DNA from: Vibrio sp. D404a
GTDB lineage: Bacteria; Pseudomonadota; Gammaproteobacteria; Enterobacterales; Vibrionaceae
DNA length: 64,000 bases
Reading direction: 5' to 3'
Assembly: GCF_030248535.1 (NCBI RefSeq)
Contig: NZ_JAHGAJ010000005.1
Coordinates: 186,001 to 250,000 of the forward strand
Made by a program: the position numbers and the translations under genes
Notes under the pieces: model-generated
Database searches by the model: none
What the model was told of the DNA's origin: nothing
Seen by the model: only the letters and a program-made list of their open reading frames with translations
Part shown: positions 18,289-27,460 of the stretch, one piece after another
How positions within the stretch are numbered: position 1 is the first letter of the stretch
Layout: the number at the start of each line of letters is the position of its first letter

Positions 18289-19052
18289 TGGAGAAGGATA
18301 TCTTAAAGGTGAGCAGTATCAGTAGAAACACCTTTTTGTTGCCGAGTAAGTTCAGGGCAGCGGCGCTTAAAACAGTGATGTTTATTGCTGTGACGAGCGC
18401 TGCCGCCAGTGCTCAGGCTGTAGAACGAGTAACACTGGCGACGCAGATTTGGACGCCTTATCAAACCGTGGATGAAAATGGTGAGATAGGTGGCGTTGCC
18501 GTTAACCGAGTGAAGTGCGCGCTGCGCCGTATGGGGCAACCTTACGAGATTCGAGTGATGCGCTGGGACAAAGCACAGTTGATGGTGGAAACCGGTGAGA
18601 TGCATGGTTTTTTCTCCGGTTCTGCTAACAGTCGACGCGCGAAATTCGCAACTGCATCGGAGCCTCTTGTGTCGGAATACTTGGCGTGGTTCATCGCACC
18701 AAACATCTATGCCGACATAAATGACGAAACAACCAAGTTTAGTCTGCGATTTGGTGCTAAGTTTAATACAAACAAGTGGTTATCTTTAAAGCGAGATGGC
18801 TACAACGTTATCCGCAAGCCGCGTGACGCAGATTCACTGCTCCAAATGTTATGGAAAGGCGATTTGGACGTGGCTTATGAATATGAGCTTGTTTTTGAAG
18901 ATTCATTGAAGAAAGCAGGTATACCGGTCGATTACTTTCAAAAAGTAAGGATCAAAAAACAAGATCTAATGGTTCACTTTTCTAATGACTTCTTACGAGA
19001 GTCCCCAGGATTCTTGGATAGATTTAATCGTTCTTTACGTAAGTGTTATTGA
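18288..19052 (+). CDS. Periplasmic solute-binding protein (SBP family 3-like) inside the T6SS operon
   Basis: A 254-residue exported protein. A hydrophobic segment near residues 30-44 (VMFIAVTSAAASAQA) is the signal peptide; the long N-terminal stretch suggests that a later start could be used. The mature part opens RVTLATQIWTPYQTVDENGEIGGVAVNRV and has RRAKFATASEPLVS, features of family-3 periplasmic binding proteins, and runs about 210 residues. Its start codon shares a base with the clpV stop, so it is translationally coupled to core apparatus genes, yet it is not a known T6SS component. No permease or ATPase is adjacent. It might sense an extracellular cue or bind at the envelope complex. 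Family call firm, role unknown. Confidence 0.8.
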   Translation: MEKDILKVSSISRNTFLLPSKFRAAALKTVMFIAVTSAAASAQAVERVTLATQIWTPYQTVDENGEIGGVAVNRVKCALRRMGQPYEIRVMRWDKAQLMVETGEMHGFFSGSANSRRAKFATASEPLVSEYLAWFIAPNIYADINDETTKFSLRFGAKFNTNKWLSLKRDGYNVIRKPRDADSLLQMLWKGDLDVAYEYELVFEDSLKKAGIPVDYFQKVRIKKQDLMVHFSNDFLRESPGFLDRFNRSLRKCY

Positions 19053-19072
19053 AGTAAGGGTAAGGGAATGCC

Positions 19073-20065
19073 ATGAATATAAGTTTTCAGTTGATCGAGC
19101 TACCTGAAAACGAGCAGGTAGTCAGCCGACAGATATCATTACCAAGTAGTGGTGGCACTATAGGTCGTTCTTACGAATGTACGGTTCAGCTGCCAGACAT
19201 GAGTCGCACGCTCTCTCGTGTTCATATCGAAGTACTTCCCCATTCTGAGGGGGGCTTTCAGGTTATCGATCGCAGTGCGAATGGTGCACAGGTCAATGGC
19301 GTTCTTCTTGGTGCTGGTCAATCCGCCAAGGTGAGCGACGGTGACAGCATTCGTATAGGCGGTTACTTACTATTGGTGAGTGATATGCAGGAGCTTTTCT
19401 CAAAAGAGGCCAAGCCGGAAAAATCGGAACCTAGCAGAATCCCAACAGATGAACCTGTTTTTGACTTTGCGGGTGTGATCGAAGAGCCAGCTGCCACCGT
19501 GTTTGGTGCTGAATCAACAGCCTTCAATGAAATTGAAGAGGCGATTGATACCGCGAGTACATTCAGTGCAGACAATGTATCTGGCGAAGATGTCTATGCC
19601 TATGACCCGTTTGAAGAAGATGATCTTCTTAACATTGCGCTCGATGAAAAGTCGAGTAGCGATCCCATCATCATGGCTGACGAGCCAAGTTCTCGAAATC
19701 GCGCTTCTCAACACAGTGAGTCTCAAGAGACAGGGGTGACTCTGAGCAACGGCTCTCAAATTCAAGCACTGGATTCAAGTATCGAGAGGCTCAATCAGAT
19801 CGTTGAACATCAGCAAACGGCGCTAACGGCAGCTGTTGATCGCGAAAGATTAGTCTCTTGTATTGAAACGACCTTGGATAAGTTCCTCGCAGATTTCAAC
19901 CCGCAACACTTGGAGAGTGAGTTCAATGACTACCTGTCTGGGTGGGGAAGCAAAGAGAAGAAGTACTGGGGGCTGTACAAAAAGCAGTTCGCACGTAAAC
20001 AAGACCGTGGAGAGTTCAAACGTAACTTTACCGCGATGTTATTAGAAGAGTTAAGGGACAAGTAA
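19073..20065 (+). CDS. FHA-domain T6SS protein (TagH/Fha type)
   Basis: A 330-residue cytoplasmic protein. The FHA domain covers about residues 20-100: GGTIGRSYECTVQLPDMSRTLSRVHIEV holds the G-R and S-x-x-H phosphothreonine-binding residues, followed by the NGAQVNG loop. A long acidic, low-complexity linker spans about 105-225, and the C-terminus (YWGLYKKQFARKQDRGEF, about 298-315) resembles the TagH C-terminal region. FHA proteins recruit phosphorylated partners and switch T6SS assembly on. The only kinase in the cluster is the small one at the end of the operon. Stop and tssJ start share one base. Confidence 0.88.
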   Translation: MNISFQLIELPENEQVVSRQISLPSSGGTIGRSYECTVQLPDMSRTLSRVHIEVLPHSEGGFQVIDRSANGAQVNGVLLGAGQSAKVSDGDSIRIGGYLLLVSDMQELFSKEAKPEKSEPSRIPTDEPVFDFAGVIEEPAATVFGAESTAFNEIEEAIDTASTFSADNVSGEDVYAYDPFEEDDLLNIALDEKSSSDPIIMADEPSSRNRASQHSESQETGVTLSNGSQIQALDSSIERLNQIVEHQQTALTAAVDRERLVSCIETTLDKFLADFNPQHLESEFNDYLSGWGSKEKKYWGLYKKQFARKQDRGEFKRNFTAMLLEELRDK

Positions 20066-20571
20066 TGAAGACAAAGCAGTTTTTTGTTCGTTGCCTGTCA
20101 ACCGTAGTGAGTTCATTTTTGATCATGGCTTGTAGTTCAAGCGATGAGAGTGTTTTTCAACCATCGATGTCGGTCAACGTCAAGATGGAAGCGACGAATG
20201 ATATCAATGCATTCGAAGACGATATAGCAAGACCTTTGGTTGTAAGAGTTTACCAATTAAAAGAAACAGGTGCGTTTGAAAAAGCGGACTTCATCAGTTT
20301 GTACGAATCGGACAGCACGGTGTTAGCAGGAACCCTTGTCGACACGAAAGTGTTGGCGCCGGTGTTGCCCGAAGAGAAGCGCTCTTTTGTACTAGAAGTA
20401 CAGCAAGAAGCAAAAGCTGTCGCAGTGTTTGCTGAGTTTGCTGACTACGAAGTGGCAGTGAGCAAAGGCTTAGTAGCGTTAGTCGAAGACCCTGATGAAA
20501 ACCCAATAATTATTCGAATCTCTAAAACAAAGATTGAGATTACTCAGCCTGTTGATAGTTCTTGGTGGTAA
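20065..20571 (+). CDS. tssJ: T6SS outer-membrane lipoprotein TssJ
   Basis: A 168-residue lipoprotein. The signal peptide ends in a lipobox (LIMAC, Cys23) followed by Ser residues. The mature domain has the TssJ pattern: SVNVKMEATNDINAFEDDIARPLVVRVYQLKE, then the FEKADFISLYESDSTVL segment, PEEKRSFVLEVQQEAKAVAVFAEFADYE and a final strand. TssJ anchors the TssLM complex to the outer membrane by binding the periplasmic tail of TssM. It starts on the last base of the FHA gene stop; tssK follows after ten bases. Confidence 0.93.
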   Translation: MKTKQFFVRCLSTVVSSFLIMACSSSDESVFQPSMSVNVKMEATNDINAFEDDIARPLVVRVYQLKETGAFEKADFISLYESDSTVLAGTLVDTKVLAPVLPEEKRSFVLEVQQEAKAVAVFAEFADYEVAVSKGLVALVEDPDENPIIIRISKTKIEITQPVDSSWW

Positions 20572-20581
20572 GGAGACCTAT

Positions 20582-21910
20582 TTGAAACATCAAAGAAAAG
20601 TGGTTTGGAAAGAGGGGATGTTTGTCGCTCCTCAGCATTTTCAGCAAACCGAAAGATACATTACGCAATATATTCAGAAGTATGTTGCATTGACGTCAGG
20701 CAGTGGCAGTTATGGCGTATCAGCGCTAGAGATCGAATCTAACTACTTAAAGTTGGGGAAATTCGGTGTCGTTAGATGCAGTGGTGTATTTCAAGACGGC
20801 ACTCTATTCGACTGCACGCGAGAGCTATTAATTGAAGTACCTGAAAATACCATCGATAAATGTATTTACTTAGCCCTGCCACTCTCTGTTGAGGGTGAAA
20901 ACGAATACGGGCTAAAAGAAGAATTGAGACGCTATATCGTTGCAGAGCATAACCTGTTTGATGCAAGTGATGCCGAGCAAAGTGGTATCAAAGCTACACT
21001 GGCAGAGCCCAATATCCGTTTGGTTGTGGAAGGTGAAGATGTTAATGGCTTAGTGCTTATTCCGATTGCTAAAGTTCTTGAAAGAAGAGGGGATGGGGAA
21101 GTGGTTCTCGACAGAGGTTTCATCCCAAGCTGCCTTCAATACGGTGCCTCAACTCAGTTAAAAGAACGCTTAAAGGAGCTATTCATACTCGTACAGGCGA
21201 GAGCGAAAAATGTATTGGAGCGCATTGGCGTCGGTGAGCAAACCAAAAGTGACCTGAGCTTAATGCGAGAATTCATGTGGCTACAAACCTTAAACCGTTG
21301 GAGCCCACAAATCCAAATCCTGCTTTCTAAGCCAGATAGCAATGTAGAGCTGCTTTATGAAAAACTCACGAGCTTCTCGTCTGAGCTTGATAGCTTTACG
21401 CCCGCTATTGGTAACGCCAACCACCGCGTTCTAGACAAAGACAACCTTCATCAAGCCTTTGGGCCTTTGTTCGCCGCGCTTCGTGAGCAGCTCTCTATGG
21501 TGCAGAGTGACAAGGTGACTGAGTTTGATTGGGATGTGAACTTGTTTGATAAGCGCCGTCTACTGCGTTTGTCTATTCCAACACTACATCAAATGGATGG
21601 TCGTAGGCTGGTATTGTCGGTGAAATCTTCTATCGGCGCTTCAATGCTCAGCTCGACTTTCCCAAGCGCATGCACATTGAGTGGCATCAGCTTGATTGCT
21701 GAACTGGTGCGTAACAGTCAGTCTGGAGTAACGATCAACCCGCTAGCGGTTGCCCCTTCCGAACTTAAAGCTCAAGTGGATCTGGCCTATTTTGAGATTG
21801 AGACGTCTCATGAATACTGGCAGCAACTCAAGTCGAAAAGAGAGCCGATTGCACTGCATGTTGACAGCCGAGTGCCAGACCTAGAAATAAAACTGTATGC
21901 GCTAGGGTAA
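20582..21910 (+). CDS. tssK: Type VI baseplate protein TssK
   Basis: A 442-residue protein. I start it at TTG 20582, preceded by AAGGAGA at 20570-20576; a longer ATG frame from 20534 would run into tssJ and lacks conservation. The N-terminus KVVWKEGMFVAPQHFQQTERYI is the TssK hallmark. The middle region has LFILVQARAKNVLERI and the FMWLQTLNRWSPQIQ segment; the C-terminal head (from about 315) ends near EIKLYAL. TssK trimers join the TssEFG wedge to the cytoplasmic domain of TssL. tssL starts five bases after the stop. Confidence 0.95.
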   Translation: MKHQRKVVWKEGMFVAPQHFQQTERYITQYIQKYVALTSGSGSYGVSALEIESNYLKLGKFGVVRCSGVFQDGTLFDCTRELLIEVPENTIDKCIYLALPLSVEGENEYGLKEELRRYIVAEHNLFDASDAEQSGIKATLAEPNIRLVVEGEDVNGLVLIPIAKVLERRGDGEVVLDRGFIPSCLQYGASTQLKERLKELFILVQARAKNVLERIGVGEQTKSDLSLMREFMWLQTLNRWSPQIQILLSKPDSNVELLYEKLTSFSSELDSFTPAIGNANHRVLDKDNLHQAFGPLFAALREQLSMVQSDKVTEFDWDVNLFDKRRLLRLSIPTLHQMDGRRLVLSVKSSIGASMLSSTFPSACTLSGISLIAELVRNSQSGVTINPLAVAPSELKAQVDLAYFEIETSHEYWQQLKSKREPIALHVDSRVPDLEIKLYALG

Positions 21911-21914
21911 TGTT

Positions 21915-23141
21915 ATGGATGACCTACTCGATGAAGCAACGATAGCGATAGAGACGGACCCCCAGTCGAGGGAGGCTCAGTCCAATCTCGATTCCGTGCG
22001 TCTGGCTAGTCTTAACGCCATAAAAAATCATGCGCGATTTAATATGTTTCAGCGCAAAGGCTTGCTGTTTGACAACGAAATCTTGAGTGCCAGTTCAGAG
22101 CTATTATCGCTCTCTGTTTCTATAAAAAGGCTTGAGTGTCCAGCGGATATTTACACCTTTAGAACCGGTATTAAAAGCCTGCTTACTGACCTGAAATACA
22201 AAGTGGCTAAGCTCGACTACCCGCCATCTGTGGCCGATAAAACCTGTTTCCTATTCGCAGTAATGTTGGATGAACAGATCCTTCACTCGGACTGGGGAGA
22301 TGAGTCTGGTTGGGAAAACCAAACCTTGGTCAGTGAGCTGTTTGGAATTAAAAACGGCGGTGAGCAATTTTATCTGGTCGCAGAGCGTGCATTGCTTCAG
22401 CCAGTTTTGCTTAGAGATCTACTAGAGCTCATTTATATCATGATCAAACTCGGGTTTCGTGGCCGATACCGAGTGGAAGGCAAAGAGCTACTCGGCATTC
22501 TTCTACAAAGAATTGAAGAGGCGGTGTTTGCACAAGATACGCAAACTAGTGAAGATAATGCACACGCAATTCCAAGGCCGCATGCCGCACAAATCAAGAA
22601 AGTGAGTCGTCCTCAACGACCAGTACGTTTAACCAGAGGGTTCTTGTTATTCGCCATGCTGCTGTCGCTTACTTGGGCGGGAATTTACTATTGGTACAAC
22701 TTAACGACACCACAAAAAGCACAAGCCTTTATCCAGCTTCCGCAATTTACTGACAAGTATTACAGCCAAGCGAATATACAAGAACAAGAATTCATCTACA
22801 CCAGTACCCCTGAGGAGCTAGGCAGAGCACCGAGCGCTCTATCATCTAAAACAAGTTCACCTAAAACAGCCACACCGAAAACAACAGCGCCAGTCAGCAA
22901 TATCAGTGAATCTGTGGCTTCGGGTAATTGGCATGTTCAACTGGCGACGCTATCGACCAAAGCAGCGTCTGAGAATTTCTTATCACGCTATGGGGCTGTG
23001 TTCCCCAACATCGAAGTGAGACTATGGCGAGATAAATACCGAGTGTTAAGCCATGCAGACACTCGAGAGCAAGCACGTGAAATACTCGAAAGTGCGAAGC
23101 AATCTGGAATAACCGATGCCTTTATCACCAAAGCGAAGTAG
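21915..23141 (+). CDS. tssL: T6SS membrane protein TssL (DotU) with C-terminal SPOR domain
   Basis: A 408-residue inner-membrane protein. The cytoplasmic DotU domain covers about 30-215, with VMLDEQILHSDWG (116-128) and IKLGFRGRYRVEGKELL (177-193) as family signatures. A single membrane helix is at about 242-262. The periplasmic part begins with a Ser/Thr/Pro-rich linker and ends (about 333-408) in a SPOR-like domain: GNWHVQLATLSTKAASENFL, then REQAREILESAKQSGITDAFI. SPOR domains bind glycan strands lacking stem peptides, so the extension probably anchors the complex to peptidoglycan. Many evolved TssL proteins carry an OmpA-like domain here instead. tssM follows 12 bases later. Confidence 0.92.
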   Translation: MDDLLDEATIAIETDPQSREAQSNLDSVRLASLNAIKNHARFNMFQRKGLLFDNEILSASSELLSLSVSIKRLECPADIYTFRTGIKSLLTDLKYKVAKLDYPPSVADKTCFLFAVMLDEQILHSDWGDESGWENQTLVSELFGIKNGGEQFYLVAERALLQPVLLRDLLELIYIMIKLGFRGRYRVEGKELLGILLQRIEEAVFAQDTQTSEDNAHAIPRPHAAQIKKVSRPQRPVRLTRGFLLFAMLLSLTWAGIYYWYNLTTPQKAQAFIQLPQFTDKYYSQANIQEQEFIYTSTPEELGRAPSALSSKTSSPKTATPKTTAPVSNISESVASGNWHVQLATLSTKAASENFLSRYGAVFPNIEVRLWRDKYRVLSHADTREQAREILESAKQSGITDAFITKAK

Positions 23142-23153
23142 TAGGGTTAATTA

Positions 23154-26100
23154 ATGATAAGTAAGAAAAAAGCGCTCACTTTTGCCATTTTGCTTTCACT
23201 GCTTGTGACGAGTTTATTGGTTGGTGGTCTGTGGTTATTAGATTGGTATTGGCTTGAGCCAGTTTGGGCAGTAGTCGTACAGATTATTGCGCTTGTATTA
23301 GTGGCAGTAGGGATTGGAGCTCTGATCTATTCTCGACTAAGACGCCCACCAGTTGATGAAGATGCGAAGAAACGTGAAGAGTGGCGTGAAGAGGAAATCC
23401 AGCGCACTTTTAATCATGTTTGGCGCAAGCATTCTCGCCTTAGTGCAAATCCATACCTGATCCCTTGGTATGTGCATTTAACGGAAGACGTCGAAAACGA
23501 TCAACTCTGGCTACAACAGATGGGATTTGAGGCGATTGAGCCAGCGGATAACCTACCTGAAGACTTAGTTGCCGTTCGCTTTTGGGCATCTGATGACGTC
23601 ATTATCGCAACCATTGATCTCCTTCATCCGAAAGAATGTATGCAGAAGAGCATCAATACTCTGGTGGCGTTGATTCTATCTAAACGTTCAAGACAAGCAT
23701 TCAATGGTGTGTTGTGCGCCGTGGACCTGGGTAAGCTGATCAACAGCACTGAAATTGCAGTCAGTGAGTTGAGTCAGAAGTATCGCTCGGTTCTGGAGGA
23801 CCTCAATAAAGCGGTAGGCTTAACACTGCCGACTTATTGTACTTTTACTCATATGTCACAAGTTCAGGACCTGTGTGAGCTATTCTCGCCATTGGAAGAG
23901 AGTGAGCGTGAGTTGCCGTTTGGTGCGTTGCGAGACGTTGAAGAGAGTAAGGAATACGATAAAGCTTGGTTTGATGAGTCATTTGAGGCGCTCAGTCACT
24001 CTTTGACTAACTCTTTAAGCTCTTCATTGAAAGGTCAGTTGAACGCTGACTATCGAGACTCAGCTTTGGTCGGCATCTATCAGCTCTCGGCCATTCGTTA
24101 TGATGTTGAAGACTTTCTCTCTCTCACTTTCAATCAACATCAATTCGATGAGATCGACCTATTCTTCCGTGGCTACTTCTTTGTTAATGTAGGTGGGGAG
24201 AGCGAAAACGTCGACATCATCAGCACAATGCACGCGTCTGAACTTGGGTTTGAAACCCTTTCCAATATTCATACGCAATCGAAAAGCTTGAGTTTGTTTG
24301 GTAAAGGTCTGTTTAGAAGTTGTGTCTTAAAAGAAGCGCCTTTGGTTGGGTTTAACAAGAAACGTGAAATCACCTATCGAACCACACGTTGGGTTGTCTC
24401 TTGTGGTCTGGTGCTCCTGTTTGTTGGTTTTGTCGCGACCATTAAAGCCGGCTTTGATTATCAGCAGGAAATCGATAATAAAGCGCTGACGATGCTGGAT
24501 CGTTACAAAGAGAATCTAGAGAAGAACGCTATTCAACCTGATGACTTAGCATCGCCGGTATTCAGCTTGTATGAACTGAGAGAAATAGTGCAGCTTTATG
24601 ATGAAAAACATCACCCTTGGTATGTCTCAAGCTGGTTACCTAGCTCTAGTATCTCTGGTTATGTTCATGATGCTTACTTTGGTGAGTTGAACTCAGAGTT
24701 ATTGACCTTGATGCGTGACTACATCATGAAAGATATGTTTGTCTATAACTCGTTGGATGACAAAGTAAAAACACTTGAACTGCTTAACCTGCAGCAGATC
24801 TTATACAACCCAGCACGTCACTCCTCGGCCTCGTTGGTAAACTACTATATTGATGCCTTGAATGAAGAGGGCAGCGGTGATGCTAGTCTTATCAAACGCT
24901 TTAAATTGCTGGCAGAAGATGCGCTGAGTACATCGGCAATCCCGCCAGCATTTGACGAGCAACTGCTCGGTTTAGTGCGTAAATCCTTATCGACGGATGA
25001 TGTTAGTGAATTGCTTTATCAGCATATTCTGCAGCACCGCGACTTTGCGCGCCGTGTGGATATGCGAAAGAGCCTGAATCCAGTTTATGAGCAAGTGTTT
25101 ACGTTCAATGCTGATTTTAGTGGCTACCTGATCCCTTATGCGTTTACACGCGATGGTTTTCAAGATTTAAGCAATGAAACTGGCTTCCAGCTGGCCTCTG
25201 AAGCGATTACGGCTTATGAGGGCGTGATGGGGCGCATCAACGGTGAAGCAGAGATGAATCGCATCAACCGTCAACTGCGTGAACGCTATATCAAAGACTA
25301 TATCCAGTATTGGAATACGTTTGTTTCAAATGTTCAGCTGACGGAAGTATCTAGTTGGGGCGGAAGTGAGCAGCAGTTGGATTTGGTGACGGATGCGAAC
25401 TTCTCACCAATCACTCAGTTCTATTCTGTTGTAAGCACCAATACCAATCTCATCAAGAGCACAATGGAGAACAAAGAGCAGCAGAAAGCGGAGCAACAGA
25501 AAGAAGGTCAGCAAGCCGATGAGGCCTCTCCGCTGCAATCCAATAATGGGTCTGCGATGGAGCGGGTGGCAGAGTCGATCACTTACCCATTCCGACACAT
25601 TCACGGTGTGATTCAAGCTAACCAAACGGGTCAAAGCTCACTGGATATCGCACTGACCAACCTGACAGCATTGCGAGATTGGGTGAACAAATCGAAAGAG
25701 ATTCAATCGAAAGGGCATTACTTCTTAGAACAGTTGGAGAATGCGGATTCAAGTAATCCAATCGCACGTTTGCACCTTTTGGCGGATGATTACAACGTTC
25801 CTCTGTTGCCCGAGCTAATGGACTCCCAAGCAACACTGATTAATGGTTTGGCGCTCGATGCGGTTCGTGAAGTGATCAATGAAGATTGGTCGAAGGTGAC
25901 TCACTTCTATTTGACCCGTCTAGCTAACCATTATCCTATTAAGCACAACGCCAATACGGATGTGTTGCTGTCGGACTTTGAGGCGTTTTTTAAACCTGAA
26001 GGGGAGTTTGATCAGTTTTCTAAGAAGTACGCGAGTCACTTGGATATGACCATCAGCCGAGAAATCTATCTGAATGGGTTTATACCGCATCAGTATTTAT

Positions 26101-26567
26101 CTCTCTCTTGGCAGTATCCATCATTTAGTGATTCGGTCGAGCGAATCCAAAAACAGCTGTTTACGGGCAAAGATCTTGGATTTAACTTCTCTATCAAGGC
26201 TGTGGAAATGTCACCATCGTTAACGCGTTTCGCGCTTGAGGCTAACCTTAAATTCTTCGAATATCAGAATGGTCCGAAGTTGTGGCGTACTCAAAGTTGG
26301 CCGATTCCGGCTAACCAAATGCAAGACATCTCAGTAATGACCCGAGATACCGATGGTGTCGTGCAGCGAGAGAAATTCTCAGGAGTTTGGAGCTGGTTTA
26401 GAGTGGCTGAGAAAATGAAAGGCTCTACTCAAGTTGGCAGTAACGAAATATTGTGGCGTTACCATTCGACTAATGGCGAAGTGAATCTTGAGGTGAAACG
26501 TGATGGTATAGGACAACCTTTCGAGCCTGATCTCTTCAATAATTTAGGATTCCCAACGTGGCTATAA
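23154..26567 (+). CDS. tssM: T6SS membrane protein TssM (IcmF) without a Walker A motif
   Basis: A 1137-residue protein of the TssM/IcmF family. Two N-terminal helices (about 7-30 and 38-60), a cytoplasmic region (about 65-410), a third helix (about 412-432), and a large periplasmic region that binds TssJ at its C-terminus. In many family members the segment after the second helix reads PWYxxxGxxGxGKT. Here it is IPWYVHLTEDVENDQLWL (103-120), so the P-loop is gone and NTP binding is unlikely. The C-terminal IcmF part (GPKLWRTQSWPI and later) looks normal. A low-complexity Glu/Gln/Lys stretch lies near residues 770-790. It overlaps the kinase gene by ten bases. Confidence 0.95.
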   Translation: MISKKKALTFAILLSLLVTSLLVGGLWLLDWYWLEPVWAVVVQIIALVLVAVGIGALIYSRLRRPPVDEDAKKREEWREEEIQRTFNHVWRKHSRLSANPYLIPWYVHLTEDVENDQLWLQQMGFEAIEPADNLPEDLVAVRFWASDDVIIATIDLLHPKECMQKSINTLVALILSKRSRQAFNGVLCAVDLGKLINSTEIAVSELSQKYRSVLEDLNKAVGLTLPTYCTFTHMSQVQDLCELFSPLEESERELPFGALRDVEESKEYDKAWFDESFEALSHSLTNSLSSSLKGQLNADYRDSALVGIYQLSAIRYDVEDFLSLTFNQHQFDEIDLFFRGYFFVNVGGESENVDIISTMHASELGFETLSNIHTQSKSLSLFGKGLFRSCVLKEAPLVGFNKKREITYRTTRWVVSCGLVLLFVGFVATIKAGFDYQQEIDNKALTMLDRYKENLEKNAIQPDDLASPVFSLYELREIVQLYDEKHHPWYVSSWLPSSSISGYVHDAYFGELNSELLTLMRDYIMKDMFVYNSLDDKVKTLELLNLQQILYNPARHSSASLVNYYIDALNEEGSGDASLIKRFKLLAEDALSTSAIPPAFDEQLLGLVRKSLSTDDVSELLYQHILQHRDFARRVDMRKSLNPVYEQVFTFNADFSGYLIPYAFTRDGFQDLSNETGFQLASEAITAYEGVMGRINGEAEMNRINRQLRERYIKDYIQYWNTFVSNVQLTEVSSWGGSEQQLDLVTDANFSPITQFYSVVSTNTNLIKSTMENKEQQKAEQQKEGQQADEASPLQSNNGSAMERVAESITYPFRHIHGVIQANQTGQSSLDIALTNLTALRDWVNKSKEIQSKGHYFLEQLENADSSNPIARLHLLADDYNVPLLPELMDSQATLINGLALDAVREVINEDWSKVTHFYLTRLANHYPIKHNANTDVLLSDFEAFFKPEGEFDQFSKKYASHLDMTISREIYLNGFIPHQYLSLSWQYPSFSDSVERIQKQLFTGKDLGFNFSIKAVEMSPSLTRFALEANLKFFEYQNGPKLWRTQSWPIPANQMQDISVMTRDTDGVVQREKFSGVWSWFRVAEKMKGSTQVGSNEILWRYHSTNGEVNLEVKRDGIGQPFEPDLFNNLGFPTWL

Positions 26568-27424
26568 CGATTGAACATCCACAGTGGCTAGCGCAGTTTT
26601 GTTGTCAAACGCTTAACGCAACTTATCCCAGCACGGATAAGACAATATCGCTCGGGTCTTTGACCAGTATTGAAATGTCTAACCCGACAAATAAAACGGT
26701 ATCCAATGGAGCTTTAAACGAACATCGAAACCAGTTCTGTTTTGATTCTGAGCTGGGCCGTGTCAGGGCTAAATATTCGGAGACTCTGATTGATACCATG
26801 ATGCTACAACGGGAAGCGCTGTGGCTTTCACGTCTTAATAGCCAAGGGCTATCTACCCAGCGCAGTCTTGATTTTTATCGGGATGGAAACCGCGCTGCGC
26901 TGCTCACCAATTATATCGAAGGACAATCACTTTCTGATTTGCTTCATCAAGATAAGTTGAATGATATTGATGTTATCTCAAGTATCATTGACCAGTTGTT
27001 GAGTGAGTTAGAAGAGCTGCACCGTTGTGGTTTTGTGCATGGCGATATCAAGCCGTCGAACATTCTTTTATCTGAGCAAAACATCCTATCTTTCATTGAT
27101 TTCTCGAACGCTCGCCGAGTAGGTGATAGCTGGCAAGAGCGCGGTGTAGAGCAGTATTCACCAAGTTATGTTTACCCGAACAACGCTTCTTCCCAGCGAC
27201 GCCAGCGAGAAGCGCATCCTGTCTGTGATAGCTACGCAAGTCTGATCACGATTGCTTTGTTAATTGGCGTTCCAGTAAACACACTTCCTATTGGTTTAGG
27301 CAGCTCACAAGCGATTGATTTTTTTCTGGGTTTGTCGCAACACGAAACTTGGGCACTGCTGCCTAAATTAACTCAAGAAAGTGTCCAGCGTCATATCGAC
27401 AGTGTGATTAAAGATTTAATCTAG
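26558..27424 (+). CDS. Small Ser/Thr kinase-like protein of the T6SS cluster
   Basis: A 288-residue cytoplasmic protein starting at GTG 26558 within tssM. Kinase landmarks are visible: candidate beta-3 Lys72 (RAKYSE), helix-C Glu86 (LQREALWLSRL), hinge LLTNYIEGQSL (115-125), catalytic loop HGDIKPSNIL (161-170, Asp163, Lys165, Asn168) and metal-binding DFSN (181-184) in place of DFG. No glycine-rich loop is obvious, and there is no membrane segment or sensor domain, unlike typical PpkA. No PppA phosphatase gene is present. Catalytic residues are mostly kept, so activity is possible. Likely partners are the FHA protein in the same operon. It is the last gene of the T6SS run. Confidence 0.75.
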   Translation: MAITIEHPQWLAQFCCQTLNATYPSTDKTISLGSLTSIEMSNPTNKTVSNGALNEHRNQFCFDSELGRVRAKYSETLIDTMMLQREALWLSRLNSQGLSTQRSLDFYRDGNRAALLTNYIEGQSLSDLLHQDKLNDIDVISSIIDQLLSELEELHRCGFVHGDIKPSNILLSEQNILSFIDFSNARRVGDSWQERGVEQYSPSYVYPNNASSQRRQREAHPVCDSYASLITIALLIGVPVNTLPIGLGSSQAIDFFLGLSQHETWALLPKLTQESVQRHIDSVIKDLI

Positions 27425-27460
27425 AGGTCATAAGATTAGGTCGCTTTAAAGGAGTTTCGC

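Noticed and set aside
20534..20581. Upstream ATG extension of tssK
   Set aside because: It would overlap tssJ; the TTG at 20582 has a perfect ribosome-binding site and begins the conserved N-terminus.
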